DNA of 64,000 nucleotides from assembly GCF_001571265.1 (NCBI RefSeq), contig NZ_BCTL01000026.1, positions 46,510 to 110,509 on the forward strand. The letters are read 5' to 3'. Of the stretch, positions 19,531 through 30,975 are shown piece after piece (the stretch's first letter is position 1; the number at the start of each line of letters is the position of its first letter). The notes beneath the pieces were generated by a model. It saw only the letters and a program-made list of their open reading frames with translations, was not told where the DNA came from and searched no databases. Both the position numbers and the translations under genes were made by a program. The stretch is from Cedecea neteri NBRC 105707 = ATCC 33855. GTDB taxonomy: Bacteria; Pseudomonadota; Gammaproteobacteria; Enterobacterales; Enterobacteriaceae.

Positions 19531-20433
19531 ATGAATCAACAATATGGGCAGCTGGTTAGCCGGGCTGCAATCGCGGCGACCGTCATGGCGTCGTTGCTAC
19601 TTTTAATAAAAATTTTCGCCTGGTGGTATACCGGTTCGGTCAGTATTCTGGCGGCACTGGTGGACTCACTGGTCGATATCGCTGCTTCATTGACGAACTT
19701 GCTTGTGGTGCGTTATTCACTCCAGCCCGCAGATGAAGAACATACATTCGGCCACGGCAAAGCGGAATCGCTGGCCGCTCTCGCACAAAGCATGTTCATC
19801 TCAGGCTCGGCCCTGTTCCTGTTTTTAACCGGTATTCAGCATCTGGCTGACCCTTCCCCGATGAAAGATCCTGGCATTGGCGTGGCGGTGACGGTTGTGG
19901 CACTGATAAGCACCTTAATTTTGGTGACGTTCCAGCGTTGGGTGGTGAGAAAAACGCAAAGCCAGGCCGTCCGGGCCGATATGCTTCATTATCAGTCTGA
20001 TGTTATGATGAATGGCGCAATTCTTATTGCGCTAGGCTTATCCTGGTATGGCTGGCATCGTGCTGATTCGCTGTTTGCTTTGGGTATTGGCGTGTACATT
20101 TTGTATAGCGCGCTGCAAATGGGCTATGAAGCGGTGCAATCGCTGCTTGATCGGGCGTTACCAGACGAGGAACGTCAGGCTATTATTGATATCGTGAATG
20201 CGTGGCCTGGCGTTAGAGGAGCCCACGATCTCCGAACGCGGCAGTCAGGGCCGACCCGCTTTATACAGCTTCATATTGAGATGGAAGATAATTTACCGCT
20301 GGTTCAGGCGCATGTTGTTGCCGAACAGGTGGAGCAGGCGATTCTGCATCGTTTCCCAGGATCGGATGTGATTATCCACCAGGATCCTTGCTCTGTTGTT
20401 CCGACGGGACGGCAGGGGCATTTCGAGCTTTAG
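19531..20433 (+). CDS. fieF: Cation-efflux pump FieF (zinc/iron, CDF family)
   Basis: Proton-driven exporter of Zn2+ and Fe2+ in the inner membrane. 300 residues, six predicted helices and a C-terminal cytoplasmic domain. Transport-site residues D45 and D49 (DSLVD) on helix 2 and the HYQSD pair on helix 5 are present. GHGKAES follows helix 2. A good GGGAG site precedes the ATG. It lies between cpxP and pfkA as in E. coli. Confidence 0.95.
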   Translation: MNQQYGQLVSRAAIAATVMASLLLLIKIFAWWYTGSVSILAALVDSLVDIAASLTNLLVVRYSLQPADEEHTFGHGKAESLAALAQSMFISGSALFLFLTGIQHLADPSPMKDPGIGVAVTVVALISTLILVTFQRWVVRKTQSQAVRADMLHYQSDVMMNGAILIALGLSWYGWHRADSLFALGIGVYILYSALQMGYEAVQSLLDRALPDEERQAIIDIVNAWPGVRGAHDLRTRQSGPTRFIQLHIEMEDNLPLVQAHVVAEQVEQAILHRFPGSDVIIHQDPCSVVPTGRQGHFEL

Positions 20434-20498
20434 TTTTACGTTGGAAAGTTGGCGCTGACTGGCAGTTTTTGCATAATGTACCGCCATTTGGCCTGACC

Positions 20499-20512
20499 TG
20501 AATCAATTCAGC
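20499..20512. promoter_or_regulatory. Cra (FruR) operator upstream of pfkA
   Basis: Minus strand GCTGAATTGATTCA resembles the Cra consensus (TGAA..G.TTCA). Cra represses pfkA in E. coli; the site lies about 105 bases before the start. Confidence 0.6.
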
Positions 20513-20615
20513 TGGGAGCCGTTGTTATACTATTTGGGCAGCGTCGAAGCTTCGGATTGCCCGCAGCGTTTTCCGGCAACAGGATTAATTTTGCTTTCAA
20601 AGTTCAGAGGTAGTC

Positions 20616-21578
20616 ATGATCAAAAAAATTGGTGTGTTGACGAGTGGCGGTGATGCGCCGGGCATGAACGCGGCGATCCGCGGTGTGGTGCGTGCAGCGC
20701 TGTCAGAAGGTCTGGAAGTCATGGGGGTCTATGATGGCTACCTGGGTCTGTACGAAGATCGCATGGTGCAGCTGGACCGCTACAGCGTGTCCGACATGAT
20801 CAACCGTGGCGGTACATTCCTTGGTTCTGCTCGCTTCCCTGAGTTCCGCGATGAAAACATTCGCGCCGTGGCTATCGAAAACCTGAAAAAACGCGGCATT
20901 GATGCGCTGGTGGTGATCGGCGGTGACGGTTCTTACATGGGGGCGATGCGCCTGACCGAAATGGGCTTCCCTTGCATCGGTCTGCCAGGCACGATTGATA
21001 ACGATATCAAAGGCACCGACTACACCATCGGTTACTTCACCGCACTGGAAACCGTGGTTGAAGCGATTGACCGCCTGCGTGATACCTCCTCTTCACACCA
21101 GCGTATCTCCATCGTTGAAGTGATGGGGCGTTACTGCGGTGACCTGACCCTGGCTGCGGCTATCGCCGGCGGCTGTGAGTTTGTGGTTCTGCCGGAAGTT
21201 GAATTCAGCCGCGAAGATCTGGTGGCAGAAATTAAAGCCGGGATCGCCAAAGGTAAAAAACACGCCATTGTTGCTATTACCGAGCACATTTGCGATGTCG
21301 ACGAACTGGCTAAATACATCGAAACCGAAACCAAGCGCGAAACCCGTGCTACCGTTCTGGGCCATATCCAGCGCGGCGGCTCCCCGGTAGCGTATGACCG
21401 TATCCTGGCGTCCCGCATGGGGGCTTACTCCATTGAGCTGCTGCTGCAGGGCTTTGGCGGCCGCTGCGTCGGCATCCAGAACGAAAAACTGGTTCACCAT
21501 GACATCATCGACGCGATTGAAAACATGAAGCGTCCGTTCAAAGGTGACTGGCTGGATTGCGCTAAAAAGCTGTACTAA
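20616..21578 (+). CDS. pfkA: 6-phosphofructokinase I
   Basis: ATP-dependent phosphorylation of fructose 6-phosphate, allosterically activated by ADP and inhibited by PEP. 320 residues. The ATP site is [11 protein letters not shown] (residues 10-20) with GGDGSYMGA at about 102. The catalytic Asp is in PGTIDNDI (D128 counting Met). A monocistronic unit with a Cra site upstream and its own terminator. Confidence 0.98.
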   Translation: MIKKIGVLTSGGDAPGMNAAIRGVVRAALSEGLEVMGVYDGYLGLYEDRMVQLDRYSVSDMINRGGTFLGSARFPEFRDENIRAVAIENLKKRGIDALVVIGGDGSYMGAMRLTEMGFPCIGLPGTIDNDIKGTDYTIGYFTALETVVEAIDRLRDTSSSHQRISIVEVMGRYCGDLTLAAAIAGGCEFVVLPEVEFSREDLVAEIKAGIAKGKKHAIVAITEHICDVDELAKYIETETKRETRATVLGHIQRGGSPVAYDRILASRMGAYSIELLLQGFGGRCVGIQNEKLVHHDIIDAIENMKRPFKGDWLDCAKKLY

Positions 21579-21595
21579 GCCAAGCTGCAGTCAGC

Positions 21596-21622
21596 AAAAA
21601 CCGGGCATGGCCCGGTTTTTTA
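21596..21622 (+). terminator. pfkA terminator
   Basis: CCGGGC (21601-21606), ATG loop, GCCCGG (21610-21615), then seven T. Confidence 0.9.
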
Positions 21623-21729
21623 TTGCCGGTTATATCGCCAAAAGTTATAGCCAATCTTTTTTTATTCTTTAATCCTTGAAATAGTTTCTGGCACGCTGGC
21701 TTCATCAAACTTCATAAAGAGAGCGAGCG

Positions 21730-22719
21730 ATGAACAAGTGGGGCGTGGGTTTAACATTACTTTTGGCTTCTGGTGGCGTACTGGCGAAGGATATTCAGTT
21801 ACTCAACGTGTCTTACGATCCGACTCGTGAACTGTATGAAGAGTACAACAAAGCATTCAGCGCACACTGGAAGCAGCAAACCGGTGATACGGTCACCGTG
21901 CGCCAGTCTCACGGCGGCTCCGGGAAACAGGCAACCTCGGTCATCAACGGTATTGAAGCCGATGTCGTGACCCTGGCTCTGGCCTATGACGTTGATGCCA
22001 TCGCCGAGCGCGGGCGCATTGATAAAAACTGGATCAAGCGTTTGCCGGACAACTCCGCGCCATACACCTCCACCATTGTGTTCCTGGTGCGTAAAGGCAA
22101 CCCTAAACAAATTCATGACTGGAACGACCTGATTAAACCCGGCGTTTCCGTCATCACGCCAAACCCGAAAAGCTCCGGCGGGGCACGCTGGAATTACTTA
22201 GCCGCATGGGGTTATGCGCTCCACCATAACAATAACGATCAGGCTAAAGCGCAGGACTTCGTTAAAGCCTTATTCAAAAACGTCGAGGTGCTGGACTCCG
22301 GTGCCCGTGGCTCGACTAACACCTTTGTTGAACGCGGTATTGGCGATGTGCTGATTGCGTGGGAAAACGAGGCCTTACTGGCTACCAACGAGCTGGGCAA
22401 AGACAAATTCGAGATTGTGACCCCGAGCGAATCTATCCTTGCGGAACCGACTGTGTCTGTAGTGGATAAAGTTGTTGAGAAGAAAGGGACTCAGGCGGTG
22501 GCGGAAGCTTACCTGAAGTATCTCTACTCGCCTGAAGGTCAGGAAATTGCGGCGAAAAATTACTATCGTCCACGTAACCCTGACGTTGCGAAAAAGTATG
22601 AAAAAGAGTTCCCGAAACTGAAGCTCTACACGATTGATGAAGAGTTTGGCGGCTGGACCAAAGCGCAGAAAGATCACTTCTCTAACGGCGGCAGCTTCGA
22701 CCAAATCAGCAAGCGTTGA
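21730..22719 (+). CDS. sbp: Periplasmic sulfate-binding protein
   Basis: Binds sulfate (and thiosulfate) for the CysTWA ABC importer. 329 residues with a clear signal peptide (residues 1-19, ending GVLA before [11 protein letters not shown]). The type 2 solute-binding fold has SHGGSGKQ near residue 60 and the [11 protein letters not shown] anion-contact region. Preceded by an AT-rich leader where CysB control is expected from E. coli; no site is claimed. It is followed by a terminator and then a permease gene not found here in E. coli. Confidence 0.96.
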   Translation: MNKWGVGLTLLLASGGVLAKDIQLLNVSYDPTRELYEEYNKAFSAHWKQQTGDTVTVRQSHGGSGKQATSVINGIEADVVTLALAYDVDAIAERGRIDKNWIKRLPDNSAPYTSTIVFLVRKGNPKQIHDWNDLIKPGVSVITPNPKSSGGARWNYLAAWGYALHHNNNDQAKAQDFVKALFKNVEVLDSGARGSTNTFVERGIGDVLIAWENEALLATNELGKDKFEIVTPSESILAEPTVSVVDKVVEKKGTQAVAEAYLKYLYSPEGQEIAAKNYYRPRNPDVAKKYEKEFPKLKLYTIDEEFGGWTKAQKDHFSNGGSFDQISKR

Positions 22720-22726
22720 TCTTAAG

Positions 22727-22747
22727 TGGCCCTACGGGGCCATTTTT
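22727..22747 (+). terminator. sbp terminator
   Basis: TGGCCC (22727-22732) pairs with GGGCCA (22737-22742), followed by five T. Confidence 0.8.
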
Positions 22748-22819
22748 GTTTCCGCTGTCTGACATTTACTCGCTGGATATCTTCCCGTAGAGTGCTGAAA
22801 AACTCTACAGGAGACAGGT

Positions 22820-24124
22820 ATGTCGCTCTGGATGTCAGATCCGTTTTTCCTGCCCGGCATTATTATCCTCATCACCATTGTCCTTTGGGCCACGTCTGCG
22901 CTCCCGGAATACCTGACTGCACTGTTATTTTTCGCCGCGGCGATGGTAGCTAAGATAGCCCCGGCCGAAGTGATTTTTAGCGGTTTCGCCTCGTCGGCTT
23001 TCTGGCTGGTATTCAGCGGTTTTGTGCTGGGAATTGCGATTCGCAAAACAGGTCTGGCCGATCGGGTTGCGCGGGCGCTTTCCGCCCGGCTGACGGACTC
23101 CTGGATCCACATGGTAGGCAGCGTCGTACTGTTAAGCTATGCGCTGGCATTTGTCATGCCTTCAAATATGGGGCGTATTGCCCTGCTGATGCCGATTGTT
23201 GCGGCGATGGCGAAAAGAGCGTCCGTCGGCGAAGGCACTCGAGCCTGGTACGGTCTGGCGCTGGCCGTGGGGTTTGGCACTTTCCAGCTCTCGGCCACGA
23301 TTTTACCCGCTAACGTGCCGAATCTGGTGATGAGCGGGGCGGCTGAAGGGTCTTATGGCCTGCACCTTAACTATTTGCCTTATTTGCTGCTGCATACTCC
23401 GGTGCTCGGTCTTCTGAAGGGATTAGTGCTGATAGGCCTGATTGCCTGGTTATTTCCCGGCAAGCCGTTGCCGCCGAAGCAAATTGAGACTCCAGGGCCG
23501 ATGAGCATCGAAGAAAAACGGCTGGCGTGGCTGCTGGTTGTTGTGCTCGGGCTGTGGATCACCGAGAGCTGGCATGGGATTGGCCCCGCATGGATTGGGC
23601 TGATTGCCGCCTGCGTGACGCTGTTGCCGCGTATTGGATTTATTAGCGGCGAGGAGTTTGCGAGTGGCGTAAATGTGCGCACCTGTTTTTATGTGGCGGG
23701 CATTCTGGCTCTGGCCACGACCGTGACCCATATCGGCCTTGGAGCACTCGTGGGCGAGAAACTGATGGCTATTATGCCGCTGGATGCCAGCAGTCCCTTT
23801 ACCAGCTTTGTCGCGCTCACCGGCATCACCAGTTTGCTTAACTTTATTGTCACCGCAAACGGCGTGCCCGCACTTTATACCACCTTCGCGGAAAGTTTCT
23901 CGCAGGCGACCGGTTTCCCACTTTTGTCGGTAATTATGATTCAGGTGCTGGGGTACTCAACGCCACTCCTGCCGTATATGGCGTCGCCAATTGTGGTGGC
24001 TATGGGGCTGGGAAAAGTCCCAGCGAGGGAGGGGATGAAGCTTTGCCTGGCACTGGCCGTGGTGACGTTTTTGATTTTGCTGCCGCTGGACTATGGCTGG
24101 TTTCAGTTGCTGCACAAAATCTAA
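22820..24124 (+). CDS. SLC13 / DASS-type anion permease (replaces cdh position)
   Basis: A 434-residue inner-membrane transporter with about 11-12 hydrophobic segments. It looks like the divalent anion:sodium symporter / ArsB-NhaD group. Two re-entrant hairpin-like motifs are visible: ATILPANVPNLVMSG near residue 160 and NFIVTANGVPALYTT near residue 350, at the places where DASS carriers have their SNT substrate motifs. The substrate is unknown; sulfate or a dicarboxylate are guesses, the first only because sbp is next door. Strong AGGAGA site before the ATG and a probable own promoter after the sbp terminator. In E. coli this slot holds cdh (CDP-diacylglycerol hydrolase), absent here. Confidence 0.8.
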   Translation: MSLWMSDPFFLPGIIILITIVLWATSALPEYLTALLFFAAAMVAKIAPAEVIFSGFASSAFWLVFSGFVLGIAIRKTGLADRVARALSARLTDSWIHMVGSVVLLSYALAFVMPSNMGRIALLMPIVAAMAKRASVGEGTRAWYGLALAVGFGTFQLSATILPANVPNLVMSGAAEGSYGLHLNYLPYLLLHTPVLGLLKGLVLIGLIAWLFPGKPLPPKQIETPGPMSIEEKRLAWLLVVVLGLWITESWHGIGPAWIGLIAACVTLLPRIGFISGEEFASGVNVRTCFYVAGILALATTVTHIGLGALVGEKLMAIMPLDASSPFTSFVALTGITSLLNFIVTANGVPALYTTFAESFSQATGFPLLSVIMIQVLGYSTPLLPYMASPIVVAMGLGKVPAREGMKLCLALAVVTFLILLPLDYGWFQLLHKI

Positions 24125-24150
24125 AAAAAACGGCTCCGCAAGCGGAGCCG
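24123..24150 (-). terminator. tpiA terminator (bidirectional hairpin)
   Basis: CGGCTCCGC (24131-24139), AA, GCGGAGCCG (24142-24150). Eight A on the plus strand give the T-run for minus-strand tpiA. It may also stop the permease transcript. Confidence 0.85.
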
Positions 24151-24172
24151 TTCATCAATATTGTTCGCGTAA

Positions 24173-24940
24173 TTACGCTTTTTTCGCTTCAGCTGCTGCT
24201 TTAACGATAACCGCAAAAGCGTCCGCTTTCAGGGATGCACCGCCAACCAGCGCGCCGTCGATGTCCGGCTGAGCAAACAGCTCTGCTGCGTTTTTATCGT
24301 TAACGGAACCGCCGTACTGGATGATCACTTGCTCTGCTACTTTAGCGTCAGCTTTAGCAATGTGGTCACGGATAAATTTGTGTACTGCCTGAGCCTGAGC
24401 TGGGGTTGCAGATTTACCAGTGCCGATAGCCCAAATTGGTTCGTACGCGATTACCGCACCTTCGAATGCTGCTGCGCCCTGAGTTTTCAGTACGGCGTCG
24501 ATCTGGCGTGCGCAAACTTCTTCAGTTTTGCCCGCTTCGTTTTCAGCTTCGCTTTCACCGATGCACAGAACCGGCACCAGGCCTGCTGCTTTCAGCACGG
24601 CAAATTTCTTCGCGATGAATTCGTCAGACTCTGCGTGATAGGTACGACGCTCAGAGTGGCCGATGATGATGTATTTAGCACCGATATCTTTCAGCATGTC
24701 TGCAGAAACTTCACCGGTGAACGCGCCGGACAGGTTAACGTCTACGTTCTGCGCGCCAAGAATGATGTGGCTACCGGAAGCAGCGTGTTTGGCCAGGTCC
24801 AGGTACATGGTTGGTGGGGCGATGGCAACGCCGCAGCCGTCCACGCCAGACAGCTCTTTACGCAGGTTAGCGATAAGCTCGTTAACCATGTGTTTGCTGC
24901 CGTTCAGTTTCCAGTTACCCATCACTAAAGGATGTCGCAT
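24173..24940 (-). CDS. tpiA: Triosephosphate isomerase
   Basis: Interconverts dihydroxyacetone phosphate and glyceraldehyde 3-phosphate. 255 residues from the [14 protein letters not shown] start; an upstream in-frame codon would add eight unrelated residues. Active-site lysine is in NWKLNG, histidine in IGHSERR and the catalytic Glu in [11 protein letters not shown]. The phosphate loop is YGGSV. Monocistronic and convergent with the permease. Confidence 0.97.
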   Translation of the reverse strand: MRHPLVMGNWKLNGSKHMVNELIANLRKELSGVDGCGVAIAPPTMYLDLAKHAASGSHIILGAQNVDVNLSGAFTGEVSADMLKDIGAKYIIIGHSERRTYHAESDEFIAKKFAVLKAAGLVPVLCIGESEAENEAGKTEEVCARQIDAVLKTQGAAAFEGAVIAYEPIWAIGTGKSATPAQAQAVHKFIRDHIAKADAKVAEQVIIQYGGSVNDKNAAELFAQPDIDGALVGGASLKADAFAVIVKAAAEAKKA

Positions 24941-25048
24941 TTTAATTCTCCACGCGGTAAGCAATAAAAAGAATCACTGCCCGTTGGGCAGCTTGGTCTG
25001 TGAAACAGTATAGAGAGTCAGCGGGTGAAAGGCTTTGCTTTTTGTCAT

Positions 25049-25654
25049 TTATTCGCCGCTGTTTAACGTCTCGGATAGCGTTAGCTTAATCGGTTCAACG
25101 GCGAAAGTTAGCCCTTTTTCGCCGTTATCTGCCACTACATAGCGAATGGCACCGTCGTTTTGAGCGAAATAGCGTTTATTTTTGCCGTCGCTGAGTAGTT
25201 TGGTCAGTTTCTGCTGGCTTTGCGCTTTTGAAAGCGTTGGCGTGAAGCTGCGGATAATCGCGGCCATATACTCCAGCGCCTTGCCACGGGCGGCCTTTTG
25301 CTCTGGCCCCTGAATGGGTAGCCACGTTATCTGCATCGATTTAATTTTTAAGGTACCGAGTTCCAGGGCTGCAGATGCATAAAGGTTTTCGTTGATCTTG
25401 GTGGCGGCGCGGGTCAGATTGGCTTTGTCGCGGCTCTTTTCTACGGCACGAAATTCATTCAGCGGCAGCGACGGATTATCGATATCAAATTTACCGCGAA
25501 ACTGGGTAATGGTCAGATCGAAAGTGGGTGCGCCGGGCAGCAGATAGGGCGCCGCCGGAAGCTGAGAAGCTGCGTCTGACGCAGGATCTGCCCAGCTCAC
25601 CGCCAAAGGCAGCGCCAGCAGCACAAGGGCAGGCAGCAGGTATTTCATCGACAC
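25049..25654 (-). CDS. yiiQ: YiiQ, DUF1454 family periplasmic protein
   Basis: 201 residues with an N-terminal signal peptide (cleavage near SWADP). The rest matches the DUF1454 family seen in E. coli YiiQ: APTFDLTITQFR, NPSLPLNEFRA, LTRAATKINENLYAS, TWLPIQGPEQKAA and YVVADNGEKGLTFAVEPIKL. No function is known. It stands between tpiA and the divergent yiiR. Confidence 0.9.
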   Translation of the reverse strand: MSMKYLLPALVLLALPLAVSWADPASDAASQLPAAPYLLPGAPTFDLTITQFRGKFDIDNPSLPLNEFRAVEKSRDKANLTRAATKINENLYASAALELGTLKIKSMQITWLPIQGPEQKAARGKALEYMAAIIRSFTPTLSKAQSQQKLTKLLSDGKNKRYFAQNDGAIRYVVADNGEKGLTFAVEPIKLTLSETLNSGE

Positions 25655-25765
25655 ACTTCTCCTGATGGATTCATCATCCCGATTAAATCGGCAATCCGTT
25701 GGCTTGTCAAAACGGGCGGTGACCAGGGTACACTACGCCGTGATAAAATAATAAGGACCTTACCC

Positions 25766-26185
25766 ATGACCATACAGCAATGGTTGTTCTCTTTTAAAGG
25801 GCGTATTGGACGCCGCGATTTTTGGATTTGGATCGGCGCGTGGATAGTCGGGCTGATAATTCTGTTTACCCTGGCCGGAGCCGAAATCATGCCGTATTCC
25901 ACGGCGGGCTTCTTCCTCTCCGGCTCGCTGATTCCTACTGCGGCGGTGATTGTGAAGCGCCTGCACGACAGGGATAAAAAAGGCTGGTGGGCGCTGCTGT
26001 TTATTCCTGCCTGGCTGCTGGTGGCGGGAAACTGGGAAACATTTGGCACCCTGTGGCAGTGGGGATTAGGGCGTTTTATCCCGACGCTTATTTTCGTCAT
26101 GGTGCTGATGGACCTGGGCGCTTTTGTGGGCACCCAGGGCGAAAACCGTTTCGGGAAAGAGACCAGCGAAGTTAAATTCCGCTGA
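25766..26185 (+). CDS. yiiR: YiiR, DUF805 family membrane protein
   Basis: 139 residues, small inner-membrane protein with about four helices. The DUF805 signature WLFSFKGRIGRRDFWIW is at the N-terminus and the conserved VKRLHDRDKKGWWAL is in the middle. Function unknown. It ends one base before fpr, convergent. In E. coli yiiS and uspD lie between yiiR and fpr; both are missing. Confidence 0.9.
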   Translation: MTIQQWLFSFKGRIGRRDFWIWIGAWIVGLIILFTLAGAEIMPYSTAGFFLSGSLIPTAAVIVKRLHDRDKKGWWALLFIPAWLLVAGNWETFGTLWQWGLGRFIPTLIFVMVLMDLGAFVGTQGENRFGKETSEVKFR

Positions 26186-26186
26186 T

Positions 26187-26933
26187 TTACCAGTAATGTT
26201 CGGCGGTCATATGGCCAGGTCTGCGGCGCAGATGTTTGGCCATTTGCCGGGTATCTTTCAGAAGCTGTTGCGTGTCGCGCACCATTTGCGGGTTACCGCA
26301 CAGCATCACATGGCTGGTGTCGATATCCATCGGTAAACCAACGGCCGCCTCAAGCTCGCCGCTTTCAATCAGTGCCGGAACGCGCCCGGTAAGCGAACCT
26401 GGTACGGTTTCGCGGCTGACCACGGTTTGAATACGCAGTTTCCCCTGATAGCGCTCCTGTAACTCAAGCATGAGCGGGAGATAGCTCAAGTCGCCGGCGT
26501 AGCGCACCGCGTGAAGCAGAACGATATTCTCAAAACGCTCAAGGTCTTTACCTTCCTGCAGAATAGACAGATAAGGCCCCAGCGCGGTGCCGGTTGCCAG
26601 CATCCAGAGCGTCTTGCATTCGGGGATTTCCTCGAGCACGAAGAACCCGGCAGCTTCGCTTACCAGCTGTACTTCATCGCCTGGCTGGAGCGCATGCAGG
26701 CGAGGGCTGAGTTTGCCTTCGGGAACGGTAACCAGATAGAACTCAAGATCGGGATTACTTGGGGCGTTAACGTAGGAGTAGGCGCGCTGAACGCGTTCGC
26801 CGTCTATCTCAAGCCCAAGCTTGGTAAATTGCCCGGCGGTAAACGCATGTACCGGCGCGTGAACCGTCAGGCTGAAGAGAGAATCCGTCCAGTTTTGAAC
26901 CCTGGTAACTTTACCTGTAACCCACTCCGCCAT
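26187..26933 (-). CDS. fpr: Ferredoxin/flavodoxin--NADP reductase
   Basis: FAD enzyme that passes electrons between NADPH and flavodoxin or ferredoxin, part of the SoxRS redox response in E. coli. 248 residues from MAEWVTGKV; the longer in-frame extension is not homologous. FAD site RAYSYVN near residue 50, NADP loop ATGTALGPYLS near 113, and the C-terminal aromatic tail ending HYW are all present. Confidence 0.96.
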   Translation of the reverse strand: MAEWVTGKVTRVQNWTDSLFSLTVHAPVHAFTAGQFTKLGLEIDGERVQRAYSYVNAPSNPDLEFYLVTVPEGKLSPRLHALQPGDEVQLVSEAAGFFVLEEIPECKTLWMLATGTALGPYLSILQEGKDLERFENIVLLHAVRYAGDLSYLPLMLELQERYQGKLRIQTVVSRETVPGSLTGRVPALIESGELEAAVGLPMDIDTSHVMLCGNPQMVRDTQQLLKDTRQMAKHLRRRPGHMTAEHYW

Positions 26934-27032
26934 GTTGTACTCCCGTCGTTGCTTTTTACCTATCTTCACCAGAATGTGAGGGCATTTCCAGCCCAAACGA
27001 GCCGGAAAGCTCGAACCAACAAACGAGAAACG

Positions 27033-28043
27033 TTACAGAATATGCTTCTGTACCTCGGTATCTTTACGATCGAGATAGTGAATAGACTGAATGCGGCGAA
27101 TCGTGCGGGATTTACCCCGAATCAGCAGGGTTTCCGTGGTGGCCATGTTGCCCTTACGGGTGATGCCTTCCAGCAGGTCACCTTTGGTGATGCCTGTCGC
27201 GGAGAAAATAACGTTGTCATTACGCGCCATTTCATCAAGCTTTAACACCAGCCCGGCCTCGATGCCCATCGCTTTGCAGCGCGCCAGTTCTTGCTCACCA
27301 ATGCGACGATTCTCTTCGCTGTCGCCTTTTACGTGGTGACGAGCCAGCAGTCGACCCTGCATATCGCCGTCCAGCGCGCGGATAACTGCTGCTGAAACCA
27401 CGCCTTCCGGTGCGCCACCGATCCCATAGAGAACGTCAACTTCGCTGTCCGGCATGCAGGTCAGGATAGAGGCGGCAACATCGCCGTCAGGAATGGCGAA
27501 CACGCGCACGCCAAGCTTTTGCATCTCTTTAATCGTTTCGTCGTGGCGTGGTTTTGCCAGAATGGTGACTGTCAGCTCGCTAAGCGGCTTTTCCAGCGCA
27601 GATGCGATGTTGCGGAGATTATCTTCAAGGCTGAGATTAAGGTCGATCGCGCCTTTGGCTCCCGGCCCAACAATCAGTTTCTCCATATACATATCGGGCG
27701 CATTCAGAAACGTGCCTTTATCACCCACTGCGAGAACCGCCAGGGCGTTGGCCTGACCCATCGCCGTCATACGCGTGCCTTCAATCGGATCAACGGCAAT
27801 ATCCACCGCATCGCCTTTGCCGGTCCCGACCTTTTCACCAATGTAGAGCATCGGTGCTTCGTCGATTTCACCTTCACCGATGACGATTTCTCCGTCGATA
27901 TTGATTTGGTTAAGGACGATACGCATGGCGTTTACCGCCGCGCCATCGGCCACATTCTTATCGCCACGGCCAAGCCATTTATAGCCAGCAAGGGCGGCAG
28001 CTTCGGTCACGCGGGAAAATTCGATGGCAAGTTCTCGTTTCAT
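27033..28043 (-). CDS. glpX: Fructose-1,6-bisphosphatase class II
   Basis: Hydrolyses fructose 1,6-bisphosphate in gluconeogenesis; manganese-dependent. 336 residues from MKRELAIEFSR, equal to E. coli; an ATG six codons upstream is not favoured. Metal-binding GEGEIDEAP near residue 57 and DPIEGTRMT near 88 are visible. It lies downstream of glpFK in the same direction, separated by a hairpin, so it may be partly cotranscribed as in E. coli. Confidence 0.96.
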   Translation of the reverse strand: MKRELAIEFSRVTEAAALAGYKWLGRGDKNVADGAAVNAMRIVLNQINIDGEIVIGEGEIDEAPMLYIGEKVGTGKGDAVDIAVDPIEGTRMTAMGQANALAVLAVGDKGTFLNAPDMYMEKLIVGPGAKGAIDLNLSLEDNLRNIASALEKPLSELTVTILAKPRHDETIKEMQKLGVRVFAIPDGDVAASILTCMPDSEVDVLYGIGGAPEGVVSAAVIRALDGDMQGRLLARHHVKGDSEENRRIGEQELARCKAMGIEAGLVLKLDEMARNDNVIFSATGITKGDLLEGITRKGNMATTETLLIRGKSRTIRRIQSIHYLDRKDTEVQKHIL

Positions 28044-28120
28044 AGCAGACTCATTTAGCAAACAGAATTGCCGGGGAGTTTAGCACAGGCGGGGAAGATG
28101 ACGGGTAAGGCAGAAACTGA

Positions 28121-28142
28121 AAGGCCCCTTTTCAGGGGCCTT
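28121..28142 (-). terminator. Hairpin between glpK and glpX
   Basis: AAGGCCCCT (28121-28129), TTTC, AGGGGCCTT (28134-28142). On the minus strand it is followed by TCAGTTT, a weak T-run, so some read-through into glpX is plausible. Confidence 0.65.
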
Positions 28143-28149
28143 GAAACGA

Positions 28150-29679
<1,530 letters not shown>

Positions 29680-29685
29680 TCAGTA

Positions 29686-30540
29686 TTACAGTGCTTTTTG
29701 CTGAGAGGTCACCTTGCTGTCCGGCTTGTCTTCTTCGACAACGCAGACATCGCATGGCAGGTGGCGACCAATCAATTTACGGTAGCCGAATGCGCCGAGG
29801 GATGCGCCGACAATAGGCGCAAACAGCGGCACCAGGAAGTAAGGAATGTCTTTCCCACCGGTGAAGGCGACGTCGCCCCAGCCAGCCAGCCACGCGAAGG
29901 TCTTCGGTCCCAGGTCACGAGCAGGGTTCATCGCAAACCCGGTCAACGGCCCCATTGATGCGCCGATAACCGCGATCAGCAGGCCAATCAGCAGCGGAGC
30001 CAGCGGGCCACGCGGCACGCCATTGCCATCGTCGGTCAGCGCCAGAATGACGCCCATCAGGATGGCAGTGATCACCATTTCTACGGCGAATGCCTGAACG
30101 AAGTTAATGTGTGGGTTCGGATAAGTGGAAAATATACCGGCCAAATCCAAACTTTCTACGCTGCCGCGCACCATATGATGCGTTTGTTCGTAGTCGAGGA
30201 ACAGATTGTAATATAAGCCATAAACCAACGCGGCGGCGCAGAATGCGCCAAGGAACTGTGAAATAATAAACGGCACGACTTTGCGTCCGTCAAAACAAGC
30301 GAACAGCCAGAGTGCGATCGTTACTGCCGGATTAAGATGTGCGCCGGAAACCCCTGCGGTCATATAGATGGCCATCGCCACCCCTAAGCCCCAGATGATA
30401 CTGATCTCCCACTGCCCGAAGGTGGCACCGGCCACTTTCAATGCAGCAACACATCCCACACCGAAGAAGATCAACAACGCGGTACCCATGAATTCGGCGA
30501 TGCACTGGCCTTTTAAGGTTGTTGTAGCGGTCTGACTCAT
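29686..30540 (-). CDS. glpF: Glycerol uptake facilitator (aquaglyceroporin)
   Basis: Inner-membrane channel for glycerol. 284 residues, six helices and the two half-helix motifs HLNPAVTIA and FAMNPARDLGP that form the pore. It heads glpFK, 21 bases before the glpK start, and is preceded by a region with GlpR-like operators. Confidence 0.97.
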   Translation of the reverse strand: MSQTATTTLKGQCIAEFMGTALLIFFGVGCVAALKVAGATFGQWEISIIWGLGVAMAIYMTAGVSGAHLNPAVTIALWLFACFDGRKVVPFIISQFLGAFCAAALVYGLYYNLFLDYEQTHHMVRGSVESLDLAGIFSTYPNPHINFVQAFAVEMVITAILMGVILALTDDGNGVPRGPLAPLLIGLLIAVIGASMGPLTGFAMNPARDLGPKTFAWLAGWGDVAFTGGKDIPYFLVPLFAPIVGASLGAFGYRKLIGRHLPCDVCVVEEDKPDSKVTSQQKAL

Positions 30541-30975
30541 AGTGGGGTCCTGAAGGCAAATTGATGATTATTGTTGTCGAGCATCCTTGTCACCTTTATG
30601 CCATGTAGGCATGGTGTTAATTTATCGTTAACGAGCACAAACGAGAAATATCGAACTTTAAATGTGCGTGGTGCGTCAAGAAAATGAGCGTTTTCGCGCT
30701 AAAAAATGAGCGGTGCTTCATGGGAACGCAGGGAGGATTACGTGTTTTGTTAACGTGCTTTTTAACAATTAGAGCCGGTCTCGACGCGTGGCTTTCAGCA
30801 TAGGCTGAAAAACGTCATGTTACGCAAAGAGCGCGGTAAGCCGCTGGACACGGGCATCCAGGCTACTTACAATCGAGTTACGCTACGTGTTATGCATACG
30901 TTCATAAAGGCGTCGCCGAAGAATCGGGACGAGGATAGCCATCCATCAACGCCTTGCCATTCAGGAGAGTTCGAA
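30541..30975. promoter_or_regulatory. glpF / zapB divergent regulatory region
   Basis: 435 bases without a recognised gene. It contains a GlpR-type core TCGTTAACGA at 30625-30634 (consensus TCGWTWWCGA) and a second partial half-site ATATCGAAC at 30648-30656, matching the repressor control of glpFK known in E. coli. The right half should hold the zapB promoter. A frame open from 30817 that would extend ZapB by 53 residues has no homology and is taken as leader. Confidence 0.6.

Noticed and set aside
26511..27245. 244-residue open frame antisense to fpr and glpX
   Set aside because: It spans two real genes and their gap with no ribosome-binding site or recognisable domain.
30817..30975. 53-residue N-terminal extension of ZapB
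   Set aside because: No similarity upstream of the conserved [12 protein letters not shown] start, which has its own AGGAGAG site.
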